DNA of 64,000 nucleotides from Frankia sp. QA3 (lineage in GTDB: Bacteria; Actinomycetota; Actinomycetes; Frankiales; Frankiaceae). Below, piece after piece: positions 27,185-34,427 of the stretch. The position numbers and the translations under genes are program-made. The DNA is taken from contig NZ_CM001489.1 in NCBI RefSeq assembly GCF_000262465.1, positions 5,773,652 through 5,837,651 on the forward strand, given 5' to 3'. The stretch's first letter is position 1, and each line of letters opens with the position of its first letter. The notes under the pieces were generated by a model. The model was not told the DNA's origin. It ran no database searches and worked only from the letters and a program-made list of their open reading frames with translations.

Positions 27185-27970
27185 GCCGCGCGTCCTTCCT
27201 TCCGAAAACACCACGGTCAGCGACCGTGCCGACAAGGTAGCGAGGGGCGAGGCCCGCTGCGAGGGGCGACCCGTCGGAAGCGCACGGTGAGACCACGCGA
27301 CCTGGCGGTTCCGTGACCGCCGGCTACTCCGGCGGCGGTCCGGTCCGGTCCGGCGGTCGATGGCCGGCGGCTCCGGCGATCGCGCGGCGGCGACGCTGCC
27401 ACCAGCCAGTCACTCCGGTCGTGTTGACCGGGTTCTACCGGTTCCTCGTTATCGATACTAGAAGGACTGCTGCGCCGGAGGGTGACGATGAAGCCGGCGC
27501 AATGTGCCCGCCATCGTGGCTCTACGTGGTGTTTCTCTGAGGTTTCCACAACTGATCTTGTTGTGGCCGGCTGTTCTCGATCGCCTGGTGGGGCTGGGCT
27601 GAGACCGGTTTCGGTGGCCGCGGGAGAAGGAAATCACGTCCTGACCGGACAGAACGGAGAAGGATTGTGCAGTTGCCGTCGGAATCTGCCGGCCTTGCGT
27701 GGTAGAGCCGGACCGGCCGTCGGCGGCAACCGACCGTCGGTCTGCTCCAGAATGGGAACGAAGCGGCAATAGTACTGAAATTATGACATTCGGTCATGGT
27801 TGCCGCTGCTGGGTGGGGTACGGGTGTGGTGCCGGCCCGACCGGATGTCGCCGTCCATCGACGCCATCGGGTCGGTAGCCTCGGCATGATGGCGGATGCG
27901 GCCCAGCAGTACTCCTACTCCCGCAGGTCGCGCCGTGGGCGCGGACCTGCCCGGCCGACAGGGGTGCGCC
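27185..27970. other. Long intergenic region with no convincing gene
   Basis: The 786 bases have lower GC and weaker third-position bias than their neighbours. A frame at 27482-27772 has a possible GGAGG but about half its third positions are A or T, unlike native genes, so I do not call it. The region probably carries promoters for the divergent TPR and GNAT genes; it may also be old transferred DNA. Confidence 0.45.
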
Positions 27971-28948
27971 ATGCCCGGTGACCAGGCGGCGCCCTGCCCG
28001 CCGGACCCGCTGAGCGGCCCGCGGGCCGACCTGCCGCCGGCCGAGGCGTCCCTGGCTCGCGAGCTCGAGGCCGTCGCCCACCGGGCCTGGCCGCCGCTGC
28101 GGCAGATCGAGGTCGGCGGGTGGACTCTGCGAGCCTCCGCCGGCTCGTCCCGCCGCGGGAACTCGGTCTGGGCCCACGGCGGCGTGCCCGATGCGCCGGC
28201 CGCGCTCGCCGCGGTCACCGACTTCTACGCCGCCGCCGGCCTGCCGCCCACCTTTCAGCTGACCCCGGTCGCCCGACCGAGGGAGCTCGGGGCCGTGCTC
28301 GACGCCGCCGGCTATGACGACACCGGGCCCACCGACGTCTGCACGGTGCCGCTCCCTGCGCTGGCACGGGCCGCCGCCGGCCCCGCCGGCCCCGGAGAAG
28401 CCAGGGGGGATCGCCCACCCGTCGCGGCGCGCGGGCTCGGCGCCCGGACCGCGCCAGCGTCGGCGTCGGCGTCGGCGTCGATCGGCGTGACCACGTCCGA
28501 CGCCCCGGGGGATGAGTGGCTGCGGGTCGCCGGGCAGGTTCTCACCACCTTCAGCGTGCAGCGGGCCGGCACCCTCGCCGTGCTCTCGGCGCTGCGCCTG
28601 CCCACCGTCTATGTGACGCTGACCGTCGACGGTGTGCCGGCGGCGGTGGGCCGTGGCGTCGCCGACGACCGCTGGCTGGGCATTTACAGCATGGCGACGC
28701 TGCCGGCGGCCCGCGGCCGGGGCGCGGCCCGGCGGGTCGTCGCCGCGCTCGCGCAGTGGGCGGGGGCGCGCGGAGCCACGCACGCCTATCTCCAGGTTGA
28801 GGAGGTCAGCACCGTGGCCAGGGGTCTGTATGCCGATCTCGGCTTCCGGCCGGTCTACCGGTACTCCTACCGCCGGGCGCCGCTGTCGGTGGCCCCGGAC
28901 GCCCCGGATCCCCGGGGCGGCGGCCCGGCCGAGGCGGGTGCCGCGTGA
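27971..28948 (+). CDS. GNAT-family acetyltransferase
   Basis: The 325-residue product has a C-terminal GNAT fold with acetyl-CoA loop ARGRGAARRVVAALAQWA and the closing GLYADLGFRPVYRYSYR strand. The N-terminal half holds a second GNAT-like region (GGWTLRASAG, YAAAGLPPTFQLTP) joined by an Ala/Ser linker, as in tandem acetyltransferases. ATG 27971 is used; the upstream frame is low-complexity. Its stop overlaps the folP start by four bases (GTGA), so it is translationally coupled to the folate operon. The substrate is unknown. Confidence 0.85.
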   Translation: MPGDQAAPCPPDPLSGPRADLPPAEASLARELEAVAHRAWPPLRQIEVGGWTLRASAGSSRRGNSVWAHGGVPDAPAALAAVTDFYAAAGLPPTFQLTPVARPRELGAVLDAAGYDDTGPTDVCTVPLPALARAAAGPAGPGEARGDRPPVAARGLGARTAPASASASASIGVTTSDAPGDEWLRVAGQVLTTFSVQRAGTLAVLSALRLPTVYVTLTVDGVPAAVGRGVADDRWLGIYSMATLPAARGRGAARRVVAALAQWAGARGATHAYLQVEEVSTVARGLYADLGFRPVYRYSYRRAPLSVAPDAPDPRGGGPAEAGAA

Positions 28949-30024
28949 GCGTGACCGTCGGTGACCTCCTCGAGCCGCGTGGCCTCACCAAGGTGATGGG
29001 TGTCGTCAACGTCACGCCCGACTCGTTCTCGGACGGCGGCACGTTCCTCGACCCGGTGGATGCGGTGCGGGCCGGGCTGCGGATGGTGGACGAGGGCGCC
29101 GACCTGATCGACGTCGGCGGCGAGTCGACCCGCCCGGGCGCGTCCCGGGTGGCCGCCTCGGAGGAGATGCGCCGGGTACTGCCGGTCGTGGCCGAGCTCG
29201 CCGCCGCCGGGGTGCGGGTCAGCGTCGACACCAGCCGGGTCTCGGTGGCCGCCGCCGCCGTCGACGCGGGGGCGGTGCTGGTCAACGACGTCTCCGGTGG
29301 CTGCGATCCGGACCTGCTCGGCCTGGTGGCCGACCGCGGCGTCCACTATGTGCTCATGCACGCCCGCGGGCCCAGCGTCGACATGTCCAGCCGGGCCGTC
29401 TACGGCGACGTGGTCTCGGAGGTCACCGCCGAGCTCGCCGCGCGGCTGGAGACGGTCGTTGCCGCCGGGGTCGCGGAGGACCTGGTCATCCTCGACCCCG
29501 GGATCGGCTTCGCCAAGACCGCGGCGCACAACTGGGCGCTGCTCAACAACATCGACGCGCTTGCCGCCCTCGGCCGGCCGCTGCTCGTGGGCACGTCGCG
29601 CAAGTCCTTCCTCGGTTCGGTCCTGGCCGACGCAGGCGCGGGCGCGCGGCCGAGCGACGAGCGCGACGACGCCACGCAGGCGACCACCGCGCTGCTGGCC
29701 GCCGCCGGGGTGTGGGCCGTGCGGGTGCACGCGGTGCGGCCGGCGGACGACGCCGTGCGCGTCGTGCGGGCGTGGCGGCAGGGCGGCGCCGGTGATGCGG
29801 CGACCACCGCGAGCGTGCCGGTGGTGGTGCCCGGGGCTGCCGGTTCGGCCGGCCGCCGGTCGCGGCTCGCCGCGACGCCGCGGACCGGTGCTGGGCCGGC
29901 CAAGAACGGCGGCACGGGCAAGGGGGGCGGCGGCAGCGCCGACGCGGGGCCGGGCCGGCGAGACCGGCCCACGGCCGCGCCCGGCTACGCGGGGGAGCGG
30001 GAGGTGCCGTGGTCACCCCGGTGA
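28945..30024 (+). CDS. folP: Dihydropteroate synthase
   Basis: FolP joins 6-hydroxymethyl-dihydropterin diphosphate to p-aminobenzoate. The TIM-barrel core (1-275) shows VNVTPDSFSDGG at 21-32, DVGGESTRPGA, VNDVSGG, DPGIGFAKT and the GTSRKSFLG loop, which contacts pterin and sulfonamides. GTG 28945 overlaps the GNAT stop. Residues after about 280 form an 80-residue Gly/Ala/Pro tail absent from normal FolP and probably disordered. folB begins inside the last 16 bases. The usual upstream folE is replaced by a GNAT gene here. Confidence 0.94.
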   Translation: MSVTVGDLLEPRGLTKVMGVVNVTPDSFSDGGTFLDPVDAVRAGLRMVDEGADLIDVGGESTRPGASRVAASEEMRRVLPVVAELAAAGVRVSVDTSRVSVAAAAVDAGAVLVNDVSGGCDPDLLGLVADRGVHYVLMHARGPSVDMSSRAVYGDVVSEVTAELAARLETVVAAGVAEDLVILDPGIGFAKTAAHNWALLNNIDALAALGRPLLVGTSRKSFLGSVLADAGAGARPSDERDDATQATTALLAAAGVWAVRVHAVRPADDAVRVVRAWRQGGAGDAATTASVPVVVPGAAGSAGRRSRLAATPRTGAGPAKNGGTGKGGGGSADAGPGRRDRPTAAPGYAGEREVPWSPR

Positions 30025-30485
30025 CGGGCGGCCCGGTGACGGGCCGATCGGGGCTGGGTGGGTCCGGGCTCGGCGACGTGCCGCTGGATCGGATCAGCCT
30101 GACCGGGCTTCGGGCCCGCGGCCACCACGGGGTGCTGCCGGCCGAGCGGGAGCTCGGCCAGGAGTTCGTCGTCGACGCCGTCATCTGGCTCGACGTGTCC
30201 GAGGCGGCGCGCGATGACGACGTCACCCGCACCGTCCATTACGGCGAGCTCGCCGAGACGCTCGCCGGCATCGTCGCCGGCCCCCCGGTGGATCTGATCG
30301 AGACCCTGGCCCAGCGTCTCGTCGCCGCCTGCCTGCGCGCGGATCGGGTCGTGCGCGCCGAGGTGACCGTGCACAAGCCGGCCGCGCCGATCCCGGTCCC
30401 CTTCGGCGACGTCGCCGTCACCGTCACCCGGGATCGCCCCGCCGACCCGACGCCGCCGGCCGGCCCCGCGCCCGATGGCCGGTGA
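30009..30485 (+). CDS. folB: Dihydroneopterin aldolase
   Basis: FolB cleaves 7,8-dihydroneopterin to 6-hydroxymethyl-dihydropterin and glycolaldehyde. The 158-residue product has the family pattern LTGLRARGHHGVLPAEREL, a DAVIWLDVSEAARDDDV strand, TVHYGELAE and the VTVHKPAAPIPVPFGDVAV end strand. GTG 30009 follows GGGAGG five bases upstream, inside folP. The first 25 residues are Gly/Pro-rich and precede the fold. The gene overlaps folP by 16 bases and folK by 11. Confidence 0.93.
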   Translation: MVTPVTGGPVTGRSGLGGSGLGDVPLDRISLTGLRARGHHGVLPAERELGQEFVVDAVIWLDVSEAARDDDVTRTVHYGELAETLAGIVAGPPVDLIETLAQRLVAACLRADRVVRAEVTVHKPAAPIPVPFGDVAVTVTRDRPADPTPPAGPAPDGR

Positions 30486-31065
30486 CCGGATGACCGGGGC
30501 CGCCCACGCGGTGCTGGCGCTCGGCTCCAACCTCGGCGACCGCTGGGCGCTGCTGCGAGCCGCCGTGCGCCAGCTCGACGAGCTTCTCGGCGTGACGGCC
30601 TGCTCCCCGGTGTACGAGACCGCGCCCGTGGGCGGTCCCGAGCAGGACGACTACCTCAACGCGGTCGTGCTCGCGGCGCCGGCGCCACCGGGGGAGCTGC
30701 TGGCCGCGGTGCGCGCCGTGGAGGAGCGGGCGCGGCGGGCGCGGACCGTGCGGTGGGGGCCGCGCACGCTCGACGTGGACGTCATCGCGCTCGGCACGCT
30801 GCGCAGCGACGACCCGGAGATCCTCATCCCCCATCCGCGGGCGCACCTGCGGGCCTTCGTCTGCGTGCCCTGGCTGGACGTCGACCCCGAGGCGACCCTG
30901 CCGGGCCATGGCCGGGTCGCCGATCTGGTCGCCCGGATGACGGACGCCGGGGAGCTCGTCGGCCTGCGGCGGACCGCCGGGCGGCTGCGCGGCGACGGTC
31001 CGGCCGGCGCCGCCGGGGCGCCCACCCGGGCCGGGGAGACCGGCGAGGGCGGGGCGTCGGCGTGA
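30475..31065 (+). CDS. folK: 2-amino-4-hydroxy-6-hydroxymethyldihydropteridine pyrophosphokinase
   Basis: FolK transfers pyrophosphate from ATP to hydroxymethyl-dihydropterin. The 196 residues contain GSNLGDR at 17-23, PVYETAPVGGPEQDDYLNAV, the catalytic WGPRTLDVDVIALG (Asp pair binding Mg) and IPHPRAHLRAFV. The C-terminal 35 residues are Gly/Ala-rich. ATG 30475 lies inside folB; ATG 30490 is an alternative start. It overlaps the DUF3180 gene by four bases, extending the coupled operon. Confidence 0.94.
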   Translation: MAGDRMTGAAHAVLALGSNLGDRWALLRAAVRQLDELLGVTACSPVYETAPVGGPEQDDYLNAVVLAAPAPPGELLAAVRAVEERARRARTVRWGPRTLDVDVIALGTLRSDDPEILIPHPRAHLRAFVCVPWLDVDPEATLPGHGRVADLVARMTDAGELVGLRRTAGRLRGDGPAGAAGAPTRAGETGEGGASA

Positions 31066-31499
31066 AACCCACCCGATCGCGCGATCTCGTCCTGGCCGCG
31101 GTCGTGTTCGGGGTCCTCGGCTACCTGCTGCTGTGGTGGGCGTACCGGTCGATTCCCACGCTGCCCCGCACGGCATCGCTGTCGGTGGTCGTCATCGGGG
31201 CCATCGAGCTCCAGGTCGCCGCCCAGACGAGGCGCCGGTTGGAGGGTCGGCCGGGCACCCGGCCGATCCTGCCGCTCACCGTCGCCCGGCTGGCGGCGCT
31301 CGCGAAGGCCAGCTCGGTCGTGGGGGCGGCGCTCGCGGGCGCCTGGGCGGGTGTGCTCGGGTACACCGCGCCGCGGACGGACGAGTTCCCGACCGCGGGT
31401 GGCGACGCGATCACCGCGGGGCTCGGCCTGGCCGCCGCGGTCGTGCTTCTCGCCGGCGGGCTGATCCTGGAACGGGTGTGCCGGGTCAAGAAGCAGTAG
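31062..31499 (+). CDS. DUF3180 membrane protein
   Basis: The 145-residue product has four hydrophobic helices (about 9-26, 38-52, 80-100, 120-138) joined by short basic loops, and ends in KK-rich residues. It matches the DUF3180 family that follows folK in actinobacteria. GTG 31062 overlaps the folK stop in GTGA. The function is unknown; the fixed place after the folate genes suggests a role in the same transcript but not in pterin chemistry. Confidence 0.85.
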   Translation: MKPTRSRDLVLAAVVFGVLGYLLLWWAYRSIPTLPRTASLSVVVIGAIELQVAAQTRRRLEGRPGTRPILPLTVARLAALAKASSVVGAALAGAWAGVLGYTAPRTDEFPTAGGDAITAGLGLAAAVVLLAGGLILERVCRVKKQ

Positions 31500-31769
31500 C
31501 GCGGACGGGCCCGGCCCGCCGCCTCCTCTCCGACCCCGTCTGTCGTTCTCCTGACCGCCGCGGGGTGCCTGCCCTCACCCGAACGGGCCGGTCGTCCCCG
31601 GTGGTCGCGGTGGGCGGATCGGGGCTGGTCATCGCCCCGAGCTGGTCGCCGGGTCCGTTCGCGTCGGAGCTACTCTGGGGGCAATCGCCGCATGTGACCG
31701 TGACCAGTGTCAGAGTTGTCCTAGTTAAGACCATCCTATGGTGATTGGCGGCGTTCTTCTTGCCGGTCG

Positions 31770-33344
31770 ATGGGTGTCGCGGTGGCGAGGCGCGAAGGCG
31801 GGAAGGTGCGGGCGGTGGTCGCTGAGGGCCGGAACCGCGATGGATCGCGGGACCACCCGTCGGGCGCCGCCCGGCGCGACCCGGCCGCGGAGCCGGCGCC
31901 GGACGGCGACCCGGTCGGCGGGGCCCAGCCCGGCGGCGGCCGGATCGTGGCATTCGGCACCCTGCCGGCGGGCCCGCCCAGGCATCCCGCGCCCCGGCCC
32001 GACCGCATCGCGGCCATGACCGGGTTCGACCCGGTGGACATGGTGACCGCCCCGCCCCCCGACGGCGCGCTGCCGCCTCGGCCCGTCGGCGCGCGGCCCT
32101 CGGTACAGCCGCCCGCTGCTTCCCGTCCCGCCCGCGGGGTGGGGCCTTCCGCCCCCGCCGGGCCGCCCTCCGCCGCCCCGGCGCCGCCGCGGCCGGCGCC
32201 CGGGGAAGCGTCGACAGGCCGGACGCGCCAGACCTTCCGAGCCGTGGCCTTCGGCAACCCGACGGCCGGCGGGGCCGAGGTAGTGCCGTTCGATCCCGCG
32301 GATGTAGGCCCGCCGACCCCGTGGCGGCCCGATCCCCCCGACCGTTCTCCCACCGGGGAGCCGCCGGCCGATCCGTACGACCGGGCCGACCGATCGGACC
32401 CGGCTGGATTTCGCCGAACCGGGGAGTATGGCGGCGAACCCGATCCGCCCCGGGTACGCGGCTTTCGTGCCGACGCCCCGCCGGGCTGGCGCGGTTTTCG
32501 TGGCGCCGATCCGCCGGGCGGTCGCGGCTTTCCCGCGTCCGATCCGCCGGGCGGCCGTCGATTTCCCGGAGAGCATGCGCAACCCGCGGTCGACCCCGTC
32601 CCCGAGGCGCCCGATCCCCGCCGCGGCGAGTCGGGCCCGTCCGCTGCCGGCCCGCCCCGCGTCCGGCCTGCCGCGCCCAGCCTGCTCGACCAGGTCAGCT
32701 ACACCGGCATTCAGCAGGCGCTGCCGGCCGGCGAGCCGGACCCGGCAAGCACCCGCGGGCGGCGCCCGGACGGTGGCTCGGCCCAGGACGAGGTCGATCT
32801 CACCGGCTACCAGCCCGCCATCCGGGAGGGTGAGGGCTGGGAGCCGCGCGGGGCCGCCCGTGGTGAGGCGCGGCCACCCGCGGGCGCCGGGCGCGTCGGG
32901 TCGGGCCGCCCTCCCCCGACTGGTGAGCGGGCCCGGTCCGGCGGGCGCCCGTCGCAGGCCGGCGACCCCGCCGTCGGCACCGCCGGGCGCCGGGATGGCC
33001 GGCCCGGCGGACGGTTCGACGGCCTGCCCGGGGAGAGCCGGTCCCTGTACGACACGGACGACCGCGAGCGCGACCGCGACGGTGGCCGCGACCGCCCCCG
33101 GGCAGGCGATCCGGCCGACCGGCTTGGTGCGCGCCCGGCCGGTCGCCGTCGGCCCGGTGGCCGGCCCGGTGGCCGGCTCGGCCTGGTCCAGGCCGCGCTG
33201 GTGCTGGCGGTGCTGGTCGTCGGGGTGTCGCTCGGCCGGACGCTGGCGCTGCCCGGGGACGCCGGGATGATCTCGCGGCTCCCGGACTGGGGTCGTGCCA
33301 ACCACCTGTCGTTCCTGGTGGATCGGGTCGACGGGCCGCGCTGA
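31770..33344 (+). CDS. Membrane-anchored, highly disordered protein
   Basis: The 524-residue frame is Pro/Arg/Gly/Asp-rich with several repeats of DPPGGRGFP/DPPGWRGF type around residues 230-275, and one hydrophobic helix near residues 476-494 (LVQAALVLAVLVVGVSLG). The short C-terminal tail is probably extracytoplasmic. GTG 31815 with GGAAGG eight bases upstream may be the true start rather than ATG 31770. A similar-size antisense frame exists, so the coding strand is inferred from the transmembrane pattern and from its place after the folate operon. I do not recognise a family. Confidence 0.55.
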   Translation: MGVAVARREGGKVRAVVAEGRNRDGSRDHPSGAARRDPAAEPAPDGDPVGGAQPGGGRIVAFGTLPAGPPRHPAPRPDRIAAMTGFDPVDMVTAPPPDGALPPRPVGARPSVQPPAASRPARGVGPSAPAGPPSAAPAPPRPAPGEASTGRTRQTFRAVAFGNPTAGGAEVVPFDPADVGPPTPWRPDPPDRSPTGEPPADPYDRADRSDPAGFRRTGEYGGEPDPPRVRGFRADAPPGWRGFRGADPPGGRGFPASDPPGGRRFPGEHAQPAVDPVPEAPDPRRGESGPSAAGPPRVRPAAPSLLDQVSYTGIQQALPAGEPDPASTRGRRPDGGSAQDEVDLTGYQPAIREGEGWEPRGAARGEARPPAGAGRVGSGRPPPTGERARSGGRPSQAGDPAVGTAGRRDGRPGGRFDGLPGESRSLYDTDDRERDRDGGRDRPRAGDPADRLGARPAGRRRPGGRPGGRLGLVQAALVLAVLVVGVSLGRTLALPGDAGMISRLPDWGRANHLSFLVDRVDGPR

Positions 33345-33366
33345 CGGGCCGCGCTGACGGGCCGCG
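33330..33366. repeat. 13-bp tandem repeat spanning a stop codon
   Basis: GACGGGCCGCGCT is repeated at 33330-33342 and 33343-33355 with an 11-base third copy. The TGA stop (33342-33344) straddles the first repeat junction, and a second TGA at 33355 lies in another frame. Confidence 0.75.
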
Positions 33367-33863
33367 AGGTGGGGGCGGTCGCTGAACCGGTCCGCACGCT
33401 GATCCGTCGACCACCACGCCGCGGGATCCGGGGCTCGGCACCTCGCCGGGTGGCCGGCCGGCACGGTGGCCGCTTTGGTGGTCCGCGTGGGAAAGCCGTC
33501 GCAGGCGGTGACCGAGTTGATGGTTTGTCGGGCGGAGATCAATTGTTGTCGTCGTTGTCGTACTTGTCGCTTTATGGTCGCCCTTGCGTGTGATCAAATC
33601 TATGTCCGGGTAACCTGGGATCTCAGGATGGGAGTGGCCTTCCCACCGTTGAGACGCGGGAAGCGGACCTCGCCAAAATTGATGCGTCCCAGTTTGCCGA
33701 ATCCCCTTGCGTTCGGCGGTCCTCGGCGTGTCCAATCGGTATTGGTAGGTCTGTCGCATTCCGTCGACCTCGTCTCGCGAGTGCCCGCCACCGTCGGGCA
33801 CCCTGGTCGCCGATGTTCGACCGAACGCGTGCCCCGGCCTGCCAAGGCATCCAAGGAGGCCAC
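33345..33863. other. Intergenic region, lower GC
   Basis: The 519 bases include an AT-richer stretch near 33515-33620 and a small inverted repeat (GTGCCCG/CGGGCAC, 33781-33801). I see no gene and no recognisable riboswitch. It probably carries the promoter of the next gene. Confidence 0.4.
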
Positions 33864-34385
33864 GTGCGTCCGAGACTCGCAGTAGCCCCTGCGGTCCCGC
33901 TGGCCGGCGACGCCGGTCACGGGGTGCCGCAGCGGGACTGGACGGCGCCGGGTCTCACGGGGACGGGCGCCACCGCGTCCGAAGTCTCCGACGGTCCCGG
34001 GCGCCCGGCCACCGAGGCCGAGGCCGCCGCGATCACCGCCGCCGTCCTCGACAGCCCACTGGTGGCCACGCTCGCGGCGGGCGGCCTTCGCATCACCGGC
34101 ATCCGTACCTCGACCGGCGCTCCGGACTGGGCGTTCGCCGTCCTGCGTGCACCGGGTGGCACCGACCCGGCGATCGCCGTGCTGCGCTGGGACACCTGCT
34201 GCGGCTGGGTGTTGGACCAGGTCGGCACGGCCCGGCTCGGGCTCGGGGCGGGCGGCGGCGGCCCGACCATGCGGCGCGCGGACCTGCCGGTCGCCGGGGC
34301 GGCGTCCGTCCGCCGGCGTGACGGCGGCGTCCGCCGGGGTTGCGAGTCCGGCGTCCGGACGGGTGACGCGGCGCGTTCGAGGTAG
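33864..34385 (+). CDS. Hypothetical protein, unknown function
   Basis: The 173-residue product starts at GTG 33864 behind AAGGAGG (33853-33859). The middle (EAEAAAITAAVLDSPLVATL, GGLRITGIRTSTGAPDWAFA, IAVLRWDTCCGWVLDQV) is a mixed alpha-beta fold with a CC pair. The C-terminus is basic and Gly-rich. No family is recognised. It precedes the helicase partner gene by 42 bases and may share its transcript. Confidence 0.55.
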   Translation: MRPRLAVAPAVPLAGDAGHGVPQRDWTAPGLTGTGATASEVSDGPGRPATEAEAAAITAAVLDSPLVATLAAGGLRITGIRTSTGAPDWAFAVLRAPGGTDPAIAVLRWDTCCGWVLDQVGTARLGLGAGGGGPTMRRADLPVAGAASVRRRDGGVRRGCESGVRTGDAARSR

Positions 34386-34427
34386 GCCGCGGCGCTGTGC
34401 CCGGCTGGTGCCGGGCCAGCTACCGTC

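Noticed and set aside
27482..27772. Small 96-codon frame with a possible GGAGG
   Set aside because: About half its third positions are A or T, against well over 85% G/C in real genes here, and no family is seen.
31725..33542. 605-codon minus-strand frame
   Set aside because: It mirrors the disordered plus-strand protein. Only the plus frame yields a plausible single membrane helix and lies in line with the folate operon, but confidence is moderate.
33781..33801. Small inverted repeat that could be a riboswitch helix
   Set aside because: Only seven pairs and no conserved riboswitch core around it.
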